Source of the DNA: Siphlonurus alternatus | Taxonomy: Eukaryota; Arthropoda; Insecta; Ephemeroptera; Siphlonuridae | Reading direction: 5' to 3' | NCBI GenBank assembly: GCA_949825025.1 | Contig: OX463778.1 | Location: forward strand, 48,508,829 to 48,572,828 | Length of the DNA stretch: 64,000 bases | In this document: positions 45,510 through 64,000 of the stretch, piece after piece | Layout: each line of letters starts with the position of its first letter | Position numbering within the stretch: position 1 is the first letter of the stretch | Notes under the pieces: generated by a model | Told to the model about the DNA's origin: nothing | Databases searched by the model: none | Seen by the model: the letters and a program-made list of their open reading frames with translations, nothing else | Position numbers and translations under genes: made by a program

Positions 45510-47296
45510 AGTTATTAAATTAAGTAACGATAATTTTTAGTATAATTCTAAAAACATACATATAATTTCCAGCTTTATTTCACATGTTGGATTAAATCAA
45601 AATAAGAAACATGATTTCTCTTAAGGTGTTTAAAACGCCTATAATTAATATTACAATTGGGTTACTTTTTATAAATTTAATTATAAAATTTTGATATTGT
45701 TGGCGTGGAAGATTTTATGAAATCAGTTAAGTTATATCAACAACGTAAGTTAGATCTTGCAAGAGTTGCTGTATTTTAGTTCTATAATCAAATTATTTAC
45801 AAATACACAAATATTAATTTATATTAAAATTAAAGGGAAAAATTATGATTGAAAAAATCTGTAAGCATATTCCACAATGAAATTTCATTATTATTTTTTC
45901 GCAGTGATTCGCACTATCAAAAACCATGTTATTTTGAAAGTTTAGAGAATTTTTAGCTGAATAATTTTATCCAGGAATTTAAATGTAAACAAATTATTTT
46001 TTCACAAAATTTCATAATTATTTTCAACTTTGTTTTAAATTTATAAATATTGATTTTGTTCCACAATATTGAAAAACTCTGTATGACTGTAGAATATGGC
46101 TCAAAAGTCAACACAATAAATATATAAGCAATACAAACAAAAATATCAAAATAAACACTACGATTGGTTACAATGATGCATCATCCTCCAGTATTATGTC
46201 ACAAATAAAAAATAATATATATATGTACTTTATGATTAATTGTTTTAAAATAAAGTTACCAATGTCATAAATATATATTATCATTTTCAATGAATCGTTT
46301 TCATCATACCTTATATAACTGTTTAATTAAATTTGTAACCACATTTTTTTATGAACAAAAATAGGTTTGAAAAATTAACTTCACACAAAGTATAGTGTTA
46401 TACAATTTAATATTAAAATCCTCGGACTGGATTCGAACCCTTCAACTTTAGATTTAAATTGCATTTCTACAAGAATCATTTTTTAATATTTGCTAATTTG
46501 ATTTTTTCCTCTGCTAAAATCGTGTTTTTTTTTTTCCTCTCTGATCGAGATTTAGTTCTTACAATTTAGTTATAAATGCAATTTTTTCAATACATAAAAT
46601 ATGTAATAATATGTAGAATAAATGCAATTTTTTAATACATAAAATGCAATAATATGTAAAAATATATTAAACATCCATAAAAACAGAAGTACTGCGAAAA
46701 AAATAAGCATAGATGATTTTCAAAAGTGAAACCAATAGCCACAGTGTTTTACTATTATACATCATCACGATTATCATTTAGTGCAGGATTTAACAACTCT
46801 GAAATTTTCCTAAATGTTGCACATTTTGTAGCAATTATTTGCGCCGAGATTATACGGAAATACACGACGAACGCGTAAAGCAGAACTGTTGATTTTCCTG
46901 AACTATGTAAGGATTTTACTTCAAAGTTTTAAAATTTATTCTATCAGTTTTTCTTTCTTACAATTTATAATTGATTAAAAAAAAGCAAGTTAATTTAATT
47001 TAAATTAAAATTTGTTTCATTTAATTAAAATTCTCCACTTTATTTTATATATAAATATAACTTATATTTTTATATCACATATATAGTAGAATCAGTAATT
47101 ATATCTCATAACAAAATTCAATTTTATATCTTAAATATATTTATTTGAATGTAATTATTCCTATATTATATAATTTAAGAATCAATTTAAAGATTTTAAA
47201 GCCATTACGTAAACCTTGATATAAAAAAGAAACTTAAGAAATAAGATTGTGAGTAAACGTCTAGCGGTAGTCTTTTAATCTGATGTATTTCAAACA

Positions 47297-47299
<3 letters not shown>
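45510..47299. other. AT-rich spacer, no gene seen
   Basis: A lone box-B-like GGGTTCGAATCC on the minus strand (about 46430-46441) lacks the rest of a tRNA. Otherwise nothing. Confidence 0.55.

Positions 47300-47326
<27 letters not shown>
47300..47326. repeat. (CT)n microsatellite, short
   Basis: About 13 CT units, 150 bp upstream of a longer tract of the same repeat. Confidence 0.95.
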
Positions 47327-47331
<5 letters not shown>

Positions 47332-47474
47332 CGTCGTACAGGACAGAATTGAACTCGATTTGTCCACGGGTGGTGAGAGCATGGACAGGTGCGAAAGAGG
47401 ATTTTGGAGGCAAGCAGGACTGATGCTTACCTACCACGTACTATCTTCCAGCTATTCCCTTATTCAACAGATAT

Positions 47475-47476
<2 letters not shown>

Positions 47477-47535
<59 letters not shown>
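47477..47535. repeat. (CT)n microsatellite
   Basis: About 29 CT units. Leu-Ser and Arg-Glu frames across it are shadows. Confidence 0.95.
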
Positions 47536-47540
<5 letters not shown>

Positions 47541-48154
47541 ACTATACTTCTGCTCTCTTTTCGCTCGCTTAGAAAAGCTTGGGTGAAAAGGATAAAGAAT
47601 GGAGTGTAATCCGATCTACTCACTTCTATAATGGCGCAAAGGTTGAGTATCCTATCTATATAATGTAAGTATTGCATATATGTATATACAGTATATGTAT
47701 ATAATATGGTGTTCACACGGAGGCTATTGAAAAAAGATGGTAATCCTATATACATGAAAGCACTCTTACACCTAATTTTTTTCTATTGAAATCTAACTAT
47801 GTGGTACTTATTATATGTTATTAAATTTCATTTATTGCCCTAAATGTAAGCTTTTTTTAATTCAAAAAGAATAATACAACAAAGTGTTATAATTTTTAAT
47901 ACTCTAAATTGACTACAAGGGGATTAACAGTTTTGTATTTTAAGCATTTTTAATAAGCTTATATTTAAAGAGCTATCTTAATTGGGGTATTATAATTTGT
48001 TTCAGCTATATTTTATTATTATTTTTTTAAACAATTTCAAAAAGTAAAGAATAAAGAGTCTTTATTTTAACACGTTGCTTGAAAATTAAATTCATGAAAT
48101 AATTTTACTTCATGATTATTATATTTTTTGAAAAATTAGAAATTAACATATAGG
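47536..48154. other. AT-rich spacer, no gene seen
   Basis: Nothing recognisable. Confidence 0.55.
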
Positions 48155-48278
48155 AGTTATTCCCGAAGAATTTAACCAGGAAGAAAAAGAGGTTTATCAC
48201 TAACCACGGTTAGTGTCATTGAGGTAACCATGAATGGTTAATGAGAAATGTCGATAATATGTTCCTTCATGAATCGTG
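48155..48278. mobile_element. Short hairpin MITE, family D copy 2
   Basis: CACTAACCACGGTTAGTG is a near palindrome followed by TCATTGAGGTAACCATGAAT. The ends GTTATTCCCGAAGAA and TTCATGAATCGTG correspond to those of the 11171 copy with drift. Confidence 0.6.
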
Positions 48279-51200
48279 TTCGCATACCCACGCCAGCACA
48301 TTATTGAAACTTACTCTAAAAATAAAGGGTATAATATTATACATTTTTTTTCTTTTTGCCCCCGAGCTTTATCTTAAAGCAACAAATAATTTTCTTGTTT
48401 TGTTATAGTAAATAGTCATGTTGTCAGAAAAAAAGTTGAATTTATACAGAGTAAAATGAGCTAAAGTTTTCATGCACTGTTATTTCGAGATAATAATATT
48501 TATGAGCAGCAACAATATTTTTATTTGTTATGATTTTAATAACAAAATTAATAATAAAATATCGAGTAGCTATAATTATACTGTAAAATATAATACCTGT
48601 ATACAATTAATTATAAAATAGAAACAATTGTACAATTCAGGTCAAAGTAAAATCGAATAAAAAAATAATAGATTAAAGAAGTAAATGATAAATGAATTAT
48701 CAGTAAATCGATTTAATAATAAAAATATAACACAATATGCATAAAACGATTCTAATTTTCAATCTATAATACTGTTGAAAATGAGATTTGATGCGTAAAC
48801 TATTACGTATAAATGTATGGTAATATTCAACCATTTTCCTTTCTATGTATAATTTAGTGTGGCGTGACAAATGGAACGTGTCGTCGCAAATGCAGCTCGG
48901 AAACCAGCTCAATTGTGTCTGTGCCTGCAATGAAGTGATATTCATCTCTCAGCAGCACACAGAGAATCGTTAGCGTAAAGACGATTGCACGGGGGGAGGG
49001 GGGGGGTGACCCCGTGACCCCATCGCCTGCTCGGGATAATGAGATGGTGCGGGGATTACGAAGGAGCGACAGCAGGTTCTCTCCCTCTATCTTTCTCTCT
49101 CCTCGTCTCCTCCAACACATAGTCATGACACATGTCGTCACAGGTTGCGAAGTGATTAAGTACAGGAACCAAAGAAATTATTTTAACAATTACAATATGT
49201 TCAATATCATACGAAATATATATTTCTTATTTGTCTTTTTTTTTTTTTTCTTTCAGCACTTCAAGGTTAGTTATTTTTATGACGTATTTGAAATTTAGAT
49301 GCAATGTTCTTCCGAATTTAATTCATATAAAGTAAATTCAATATTATCAGTTCTTATTTATAAATACTATATAAGTAGTAAATGTTTGAAACAAACATGG
49401 ATAAACAAACATGATGCAGTGTAAGTTGAATTGTGGAAAGTGCATAATATGCTGCTCGTGTTAAATTAAATATTTGGGAAGGACCAAGCACGCCCCTTCT
49501 CCTCCCCCTTGTCGTTACAAACCTTATATAATTTTGTTATTAGACAAATCATATTTACTTGTAGTTGTACATTTTACACACTTGTGATTTTGGAAAGAGT
49601 TGACATAAAATAGTGGATATTCTAATTTTCAATAATTTATGTTTGCACTTTATAATACTACGAGTTTTTTTATTATAAATTTAATTATAACAATTAATTT
49701 TCTATTATGTTCATTGGCATTTCAATAATCGCTGCAATTTAAAAAAATATACCATTCATTCCACAGTTTATTTTTATAAAGGTCACAGTACAATTTTTAC
49801 TTTATTTATAATTTCATTAATATTTCAGTTGCGAGATTTATATGCTATTTTTTATATATATAATGTTTTATTTGCATATTTATATCCTCTTCTATAATTC
49901 ATTCTTCTTTGTGCACACTTGGTTGCATACAAACTGGTCATCTGCAGCGTGGTTCGCTCAGGTGGAGCACATTGCAGCATGGGAACGTGTGAGATAGGGC
50001 AGCTGCGCGCGAGAGAGATCAAGTCAGGGATTGCAAAGTGTATTATACAGCACTGAGTCCGCACTATATAGCATTGTTCATAAAATGAATTTACACAGAG
50101 AGATAATATGAAGCAGAGATAACAAGATAGTGTGGAACAACTTCATTTCAATTATCTATAATGCTTGAGCTATATTCTGAAATTAATTTAAGTTAATGCA
50201 TGCACTTAAAACCCTTGATTTTTTTTTATTGTCTGCTCTTTAGAAAGAAAATGATTTGACGTGCTTGTGTCTGGAAAATATTAAACAAACTTATAGTACT
50301 TGGGGACATATAAAAAAATAATAGCATCTAATTTCCGTTTATACTAAGAAATAATTATGAAAAATGTTTTACGACGAATAATATTACAATATCTGTACCA
50401 TCTTAAATACTTTTTATATAATACACTTTAAATACTGTTTATCATTTTTATAAGTATTTTCATTAATAATATAATATACAAAACATTATGTTGAAAGTAT
50501 AATTTTTTTTAATTACATGAAAATATTAATTAAAATTCACAAACATTTGAAACTCTCAAATTGAATGCATTAAATATAATGTCCCTCCCTGAAGAACCAA
50601 TTTATATAAATGGTATTTATGAAAATAAATTATAAAGCTCATACGCATCTGCTAGTGTAATTAACAAGCGTATGCATGCTACAGGGAACATCCCCCACTG
50701 ACGGCCGGCTGTATACTCCACGCATGTCATAATTTAGAACACTTTTGCGTGGTAGCAGCAACATCAGCACGCACAAAAGTCAAACAGCAGTCTCGTTGTC
50801 ACTTGAAACATTTCAAAAATTTTGTAGAGTGGAATCATGGATTACAGAAATTTCATCATACAGATAAATTTTATCGATTAAAAGATAAAACAATAAAAAA
50901 GTTTTACGTAAAATTTTAATAATAATAAAAAACTGACAAAAATGAAATCTTTTGATGATAATAATTATCAAGTTTTCATAATATGTTAAAATAAAAGCTT
51001 TTTTGTATTATTTTTTTTTAGTAGTAGAACAAACTTTATATTTCAACATTTTTATATGATATAAATGATATATTTTTTATTGTTTTAATGTAATATATAT
51101 TAGTGCTGAAGTATAAAAGTGGAAAATCTACAGGGCCGGAGCCAAGTCACAAATCACTTCGCACTGGGAATGAGTGTATAAGCTGGCTGGTTTTCTTGCT

Positions 51201-53080
51201 CGGAGGCGGAGAAGAACAGTTAGTTACTTTGTGGTGGACATCGCATCAGGAAAGTAGAATTATATGAACTCTTGCTCCACAGATTTTCACTGGTGGTCCC
51301 AAGGAGACTTGGCGGTCATTACGTGGTGCTCACGACCATCCCACTATGCCGTTTGTCTCCTAGCCACACGACTCTAACATATTTCTGTGGTTTGTAGCTG
51401 CTTCTTTTTAAAAAAAAGAACGATGTCTTGGGCTGCAAGTTCCCAAAAATCTCATCCAAATCCTCCGCCTCTCTCTCTTTCTTCTCTATATCGTAAGATC
51501 ACAAAATTTAATCTCAGTTTCATAGATATCTAAAATGTCAGTGCCATGTTTGTTTTTTTGTGTTGTTGTTATTTTCAAAAAGCAAGAAGAATGTCACAGA
51601 ATGCTATATCTAATTGTATTGCATGGTGTATAAATTCTATTATCACCAATAAAATATGTTGACTGTACAAATTAAAAGATTATCTGACACAATCTATAAC
51701 AATAAATTTTGATTATAGATCTAATGATATAAAATAATTTAGTTTTATTGTTAGTTAATTGAAATCAAAATAAAATTTATGAAATTATCTTTCAAAGATA
51801 ATCTACAACTAAAATGTTGTGATATTTTATGCTAAAAATACTAATAATGATAATTTTCCAAAAAGAACAATTATTTTAATTCTATAAGAACATCCTGTAA
51901 ATTAAAAAAAATCACTTTGAAATGAAATTAAATTTCGCAACAAAATTTAATTAACACTTATTGTAGTATTATTATTCGCATTTTTTTTTTTTTTTTTTTT
52001 TTTACAATTTTCTTCCATTGATTACTATTTTTAATTTAAAAATTGTTATATTTTTTATGTATATTAAGTGTGATATTTAATTTTACAAATTAATCTCATT
52101 ATATTGAATTCTATTGGAACTAATATTTTTATACTATAATTCACACAATTATATGAAGCCATAAAACCATTTAATATTTACTACTTTATTTTTAGTTTCA
52201 TAGACCAAATCAATTGATATATAGTGCTATAAACATTACGCTGAATGAAATGTTTTCTAATTCGATGTTAAAAGAGCATTGTGAATGAACCTTAATATTT
52301 AATAGCACAACCAGCGGAAAATATAATTTTTAATCAACATTTTACTGACGTATAAAATGACATAAACAAAGCAAACATTTCAAACAATATTAAAGTAAAT
52401 ATGAATGCAGCAGTTTCATGGAATATCAACAGAAGCGTGCAAATAACGAGTGGGAGGAGGTCAAAACGCCATGATTTGTGTGGGAAACATTTGCAGCTCT
52501 GTCGCGGCCGGCCAGTAGCTAGGAAACAGAGGCCAAGAGTTATGGCAGGTCCGCACGCGATCGAACATGCCGACTGTCGCAAATACATTATCGTACCAAT
52601 AATTCTTGTGTGTGCACCTACCTCCCTGCTAATGGCTAAAGGAATCGATGACCTCACCTTTCTGATTGACAATTTAGTAGAACATTTGAGTGTTTTTGTT
52701 AAAATAATTGATAGATTACTTTCATTGGATATTTAGTCAATATATCAATGTATACTATCTGTTTATCATACATATTATATATATAGAGATTTTTTGATGA
52801 TTATTGATAGTTTTTTTATTTTAAATATTCAAATATTTCAATATTGATTAGCTGTCTAGGAGTTTTTAATATTTACACAGCATACTACTTACACGAGAAT
52901 TACATGATCGAACACAAGCAAAGGTAAAAGTCTGAGAGGATTAACCCTTCTACATAAATACTTTTTGCACGCAAAACTTATTTTTTAATAATAAATAATT
53001 CTATTATGGAAATATATGTTGTTCTATTATAATTAATATCAAGCTATTAAATTATGTAAAGCTACAAAAGTACTGGGAGT
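48279..53080. other. AT-rich spacer with GC-richer islands
   Basis: Islands at about 48850-49140 (with a G-run near 48990), 49900-50060, 50680-50800, 51130-51490 and 52400-52640. At 52334-52736 two frames of 111-112 codons overlap antisense, within chance for this length and composition. Poly-T at about 51980-52003. No domains are recognised. Confidence 0.45.
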
Positions 53081-53195
53081 GCCTCACGAAGAAAGTTATC
53101 CAGGTTTTTCAAACCATGGTTAGTATAATGAGCTTAAATCAATGACACTAACTGTGGTGAATGAAAAACCTGGTTATATTCCTGGATAATTACAT
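53081..53195. mobile_element. Short hairpin MITE, family D copy 3
   Basis: CCAGGTTTTTCAAACCATGG on the left is mirrored by a segment ending AAAAACCTGG on the right. Read inverted it contains CACAGTTAGTGTCATTGATT, the family D core. Confidence 0.68.

Positions 53196-58848
<5,653 letters not shown>

Positions 58849-58872
<24 letters not shown>
58849..58872. repeat. (AT)n microsatellite, short
   Basis: About 12 AT units. Confidence 0.9.
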
Positions 58873-58873
<1 letters not shown>

Positions 58874-61800
58874 CGTATAGTTAACACTCTAAATTTATGG
58901 CATTTTAATCAATCAATGTCATTCATACAAAAAAATGAAAAATGAATTTGAAAAATATCCATTAAAAATAAAATTGTGATACTAATTTTATTATTTTAGT
59001 AAATTATACTTATATTTAGATTGAAAATTTTAATAATAATAATAGCATTACAAGAGCTATATTAAACAATAATTATAAATACTTTTAATAATTTTGATTG
59101 AAATTTTAATTGGAAAATCAATTAAATTATTAAAAATATCAATTTATATGTTGATTGATTAGTTGGCATGTACAAGCCAGCAGCTCCATAGATCATCCTG
59201 GGATGATTACTACACCGCGTACGTGTGACATACGCACTTGCTATTACAATTGCTCAACATACGGGCAATAATTAACCACATAGACCAATTATCTAGCCCC
59301 CTCATGAATTTCTACAACAACATGTAAGTCAAATTTAAATAAATATCACCATGTAGTTATTTACTTCATTATATGTTTTGTTTAACTTAATTATGTTCTG
59401 TTGTCATGATTTTTAATTGAAAATTTATTCAATTATTTTAATTTAAAAATACATATTGTAATAATATAATATACATGCTGTATAATAAGCAATATTGCAT
59501 ACAATGTATTGAGTAGATAAATTATATTTCATATTTTCACATTTATTGCACTTAGGAGCAAAATAATATTGTTTTAATAATTTTATGTAAAATTCAATTT
59601 AACAAAGAATTGATAGTGGAATATGAACCAAGTTTTAGTTTTTTATGCAGAGATATAAAAATGTTTTATAAAACATTCAAATTATTTTTAATTATTTTTT
59701 TGTATTTTAATTTTTTTTTATACTTTATTTTTTTGATGAAATCTCACCCTTGTCATAAAATATAGTATAAAATTAAAGCTTTATTAAAGTTAGTTAAGGT
59801 TTAACACAAGGGTTGGAAAATTAAATCCAGATGACATTTTCATAACCTTGTTCCCTTAGAAAGGATTTAAACCTTACATACATATATTAACATGTGATAT
59901 TCATACAGTATATAATACAAAGGGGAGAAGTGTTTCTTCGTCGTGTGATTCCTAGTGAGTTAGGAGATGACATCAAGTGGGAGGAAATAGCCATATAATA
60001 CGTTCATGTTAACCCCCTTCCCCACGTCAGGCGTCTCCTACACTGCATATAGTCTATGCAGATGAGGTACTAATTAAGTTAAGAACACAGAGAGGATATA
60101 GTAGAAATACCATATTATATACATGCAACATAGAGACGGTGTATATGTATATACATGCCACCTTTCAACCTTACTCTAATACAATATATAGCAAATACAT
60201 GAAAGCTATAATTTTCAAACACCTTAAATTATGCATTACATTATATAACTAACTCTATGCACACTACTTTCCATCCTTTACACACATGCTAAAACCCAAC
60301 ATTTTAGTGTAATATATAGCAATATATTTTACCTGTAAACGAATTAGAATTTACCTTAGTTTATAATAAATTAAAAATATATTTATAAGGCACGTTTTGC
60401 TCTATGTATTTAAAATTTACACTATGCAGTATAAAGTATTTAGTATAAATAATAATTCATGATTTTTTCCCCCACAATATTATGCTATTAATATTTACAA
60501 TGTATATTTATAATATAATAATATGTTTGTTTATTATATTTTATTAAAAATTTGCTGTACCGTTAGCTTATAGTATTTTATTTCAAATATTGTAAAATGT
60601 TCATTATGTGTATGTTGTTTAAATCATAAAATTTTAATTATTAGAGAAAAAATTGGTAATTTAACAACAATAACCACAAATCCATGAAAAATTTTAAATC
60701 AAAGTATTAATTTTGCATGTATGAATAAAAAACTTTATAAAAACTTTAATTACAAATATTTTATGAAAAATAAACTATTTAAAATTTATTAACAATCTCT
60801 ATAGATAATAATTGAAGAGTAAAATTAAAATATTCACTGATCAGTATATTTATACTATTTTACCATGTACTTGCTCGTTCTCTTGGAATATCGAGTATAT
60901 GGATAAAAAATATATATATCGTGATTTGAGCAATTTGATTGAACCGTTGAAAACGTGCCGCGCCGTCTGGTAGTGAATTGAATTTAACAAGCTATTCGTT
61001 TACATCAGAACTCTAGAAGATACGCTATAAAAATATTCCATGAAATAATTGAATTTATGGTCCAATTGATTTTGTTATTTTTATACATTAAATTTTTATG
61101 TAATAAAACAAGTTTTTACTTACAAAAAATATTGCTTATTTAAATTAGTACGCAGTCCGTGCAACTTTCTGTAGAGTCATGAAAATGAGGGAGGAGCAGA
61201 CACTTTAATAATCCCTTGGAGACTCTGCTATAGTTTTTACTATGCATTTTTATTGCAGCCAAGAGTTTTTTAAAGTAGAAAATTACTGCAGATTATGCTG
61301 TTATTATCATCATTAACATGAAGAAAATAATGTTCCCAAAGTAACAGATTTAGATTTATTTTTAAGATTATATCACTTGAATTATATTTCATAAAAAAAA
61401 AAAAATTAAGTTAATGATTTTTTTTTTTTACACTTCAAAAATATAAATATAAAATAAAAGTAAACATATATTATAGGAAATACTATATAATACAGAGTGT
61501 TATATAATATTTTGAAGGTATTATAGGAAAGCAATTCAGATCACATAGTGTTAAAATGATGTAAAAACGATTTTTTTTGGTTATAAAAGTATAGAGGTCA
61601 CGATAGTTTTGTATGTAGAAGCAAAAATGACACAAGATACAGCGAGCATTGACCTGGAAGATGAGAAAAAGAGAAAGAAGGTCCTCCTCGTTTGTCTTGC
61701 CCATTCACACTTGGTTTCATATTTCCCCGTTTCTCTTTGAATATAAATATATATATATATCTCGTTTTTCCACCGCAACCATTCGTATTCTAATAGGGAG

Positions 61801-63452
61801 CAGCTCCTGCAGGATAGAAAGAACCTGCCCTCCGTTTCTGTGGTATAAACTCCTCCGTAACTCCAACATGTCTGCCTACTTTCACGTTGCTTCATTTCTG
61901 ATTTAAATTCAAAAAAAGAACTTTTTTTATTCCACGGTGAGAATATCACCTGCCAACTCTTCACAAACGAATATTTTCTGTATGTAGAGAGAGAGAATAT
62001 ATTGTGGTATAAAAGAAGGTATAGTAGCTATAGTGGTTTTTCTTTATTTCCCGTACAAAATTCACTGAATAAGAAACTTGAGATTGGGAAAAGGATGTTG
62101 TTCTGTGCGCCTTAAGGTTTTGTCTATAAGGGAAAAACAAATAAACATACAAAGAGGGAGGCGGTTTCATACGCCGCGGGAAATCCGTCATTGGTGCTTT
62201 ATGTTATTACGTTGGAAATGAGCTGAACACTTCGAGGCGGTGATAGAGGATGAACTGAAATTGTTGTGTTTGCTCCACCGTATTTACTTCAAATTATCAA
62301 CCAAATATTTTCCACAAATACATTCCACTTGAGCTTTGGAAATTAATAATCTTGTGACAATAAAATTATACATTTTTTTTTTCAGTCTAGTGACATCTAT
62401 CTTATATAAGACATATAGATAGATTCACTATTAAAAGTCAGTTCCTCTTTTAGTAATAATGATATAAATGTTTATTGAGCAGCAGAAAAAAACAAGTACA
62501 TAATACATACTTTTATAAAAAAAAAATTATACATATTATGCTCAATGGGTGGCTAAAAAATTATCATTTTAATTATTTTCGCCTTAATTGCATAATGGCT
62601 TTATATTACTGAATAAATTTTGATCACTATGCCTTATATAGCATATTTTACTATCTTAAAACATTTAAAAATTCGAATATAAATAAATCCAATTTATTTA
62701 ACATTAACATTTTGAAGGAAAGTTACCTTTGTGTCAGGTGAAATTTTTGTTGTTGTTGTTTTTTTTTTAAATTAAATTTTTTAATTAGTTTTAAAAATAG
62801 TAAAATGAAAGCATTTTGATGGATGCTCCAGCCTCATCAGTGATAAGATATAGAAAGTACCATGGTTATTAGGAGTCCTTTGTTAGTCAACATATTGTTT
62901 AAAACTTTAAGTCCATAAACAATAAAAAAAAATTGATAGTAATAAAGTTTTGAAAAAAAAATTGATATTTTTTTTTACATTTTATTTTGAGTATCCAATA
63001 AGCCTCTTGTGCAAGTTTTCATAGCATATTGTATAGTTGTAAGATTAAAGCATCAAGTTATTAGCTTTTAAGAAAATTGCTGAAGTTTAACTTTGGTAAT
63101 TTTGAGCAGCTAAGCGAGGGTCACGCCAGTCACGATCACACAGGATGGGTGTGTCTTACCAACAAACACCAATTTAAAGCACACTGTACAGCGAGAGCAG
63201 CTCACAGAACCATCAGTTCCTTCCTGCAATCACCAGCAGATAATCGCAGTGGAAAACGGAATGTAATGCATGTTAATAATGCATTCAAAATCATTTTATA
63301 GCTGTAATCAAAAGTCCAAATTAAAATTTATTGCTTTATTTTCAGCATATTTATACTGGCTACTTGGTAAATTTATAATTTATATAGTGTTCCCCAAAAG
63401 AGAAATTATATTATTTAATTTATTTTGAAACCAAAAGTCTATGATATTTACA
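58873..63452. other. AT-rich spacer with weak islands
   Basis: Islands at about 59165-59310, 61640-61890, 62150-62280 and 63095-63260. The longest plain frame (127 codons, 61581-61964, minus) runs through an island and a TA tract, has no domain and is probably chance. No gene is seen. Confidence 0.45.
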
Positions 63453-63820
63453 CATTTTTTTTCAGGGAGCGTGGAGCTCAAGACGGGGTAATGGGTAGGA
63501 ATAAAGGAGGAAAAGTAAGGTGGCAACGGCCTATTACGCGTCCCAGCATTCGCTGAGGTGAGACTGAAGAAACCGTGAAAAATTTCAGTCAGGATGGATA
63601 GCTTCACTTTTTAGCAATAGACCAAAGTGATATCCAAAGCCTGAGAAACCTCACACAAGTGCATCACTGCACTGGGTGGAAAGCAAGATGAATTTACCCC
63701 ATTTAGAGAGCAATGTAATTTTTACTTGAAACGGTCACCCATCCAATTATTAACCACGCTCGACGTTACTGGATTTTGGTGATGTAATTAGAATCTATCA
63801 TTGTACTTAGCCACGCTCTG
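63453..63820 (-). mobile_element. 5S rRNA-derived SINE, copy D (full length, diverged)
   Basis: On the minus strand GAGCGTGGCTAAGTACAATG is followed by a mutated 5S-like head (ATCACCAAAATCCAGTAACG, GAGCGTGGTTAATAATTGGA). The body has GGGGTAAATTCATCTTGCTT, and the core is CATCCTGACTGAAATTTTTC then GGTTTCTTCAGTCTCACCTC. The 3' part is CCTACCCATTACCCCGTCTT and it ends in an A-run (about 63453-63463). It matches copy C over its full length. Confidence 0.88.
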
Positions 63821-64000
63821 ATGTCCTTGATATTAATGTAGGGTTTTAAGGAGGGAAATTTAAATATTTTATAAAAAGGCAATGTAACATAAATCTTGAA
63901 GTGACATATTTTATGAAAGGACTATTATAATGGAGAAATATATTATATAACGCCGACACCATATAGAGAGATTATTTAAATTATGTTAAAACATAAATTA
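63821..64000. other. AT-rich spacer to window end
   Basis: Nothing recognisable. Confidence 0.5.

Noticed and set aside
46420..46450. tRNA gene on the minus strand (GGGTTCGAATCC)
   Set aside because: Only the T-arm-like motif is present. No box A or cloverleaf can be found at the right distance.
52334..52736. Overlapping antisense frames of 111-112 codons
   Set aside because: About one frame this long is expected by chance in 64 kb at this composition. No domain or splice context is seen.
61581..61964. 127-codon minus-strand frame
   Set aside because: It includes a translated TA tract (Tyr-Ile repeats) and has no recognisable domain.

Overview
This window is AT-rich (roughly 30% GC by eye) non-coding DNA from an animal, most likely an invertebrate. 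The evidence is two kinds of SINE (5S rRNA-headed and tRNA-headed), the 3' end of a Jockey/CR1-like non-LTR retrotransposon, a Tc1/mariner relic, many hairpin MITEs, long (TC)n and (AT)n microsatellites, and a 200-base scaffold gap. An arthropod or chelicerate-like genome would fit, but I cannot fix the clade. I found no convincing host protein-coding gene, rRNA or functional tRNA. Nearly all longer open frames are microsatellite, palindrome or SINE shadows, or chance frames in slightly GC-richer patches.

Positions 1-6661 are the most complex part: a giant imperfect palindrome (foldback). Its arms carry a 15-bp minisatellite with the same order of variants on both sides, plus 40-nt GAGCAAAGCCCGAAAT hairpins. 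The left arm was later invaded by a 2.3-kb element with perfect 56-bp terminal inverted repeats (124-2450), which holds a TTAA-flanked hairpin (1912-2287). The middle holds a dead mariner-type element (4102-4853), a 180-bp hairpin MITE (4953-5132) and, on the minus strand, a decayed cysteine-rich (CXC-like) transposon-protein domain (about 5158-5385).

A second nest lies at 16274-18418: a non-autonomous DNA transposon with 32-bp terminal inverted repeats, an ATGT target duplication and eight copies of a CCGNTTTTGCCAGA subterminal motif. It was invaded by a 5S SINE and carries a nearly perfect 634-bp palindrome. Six SINE copies (16989, 19080, 24022, 36070, 45120, 63453) share one central core although four have a 5S head and two a tRNA head. 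Further hairpin families recur at 14693/21436/36317 and 11171/48155/53081.

The rest is AT-rich spacer with GC-richer islands of about 100-400 bp. Several hold clusters of known transcription-factor motifs: paired TCAAGGTCR nuclear-receptor sites, X-box-like sites, homeodomain/forkhead/E-box sites, and a clear excess of the CRE palindrome TGACGTCA. The window therefore looks like a transposon-rich gene desert or very large intron, possibly containing regulatory elements. All regulatory calls are inference from motifs.
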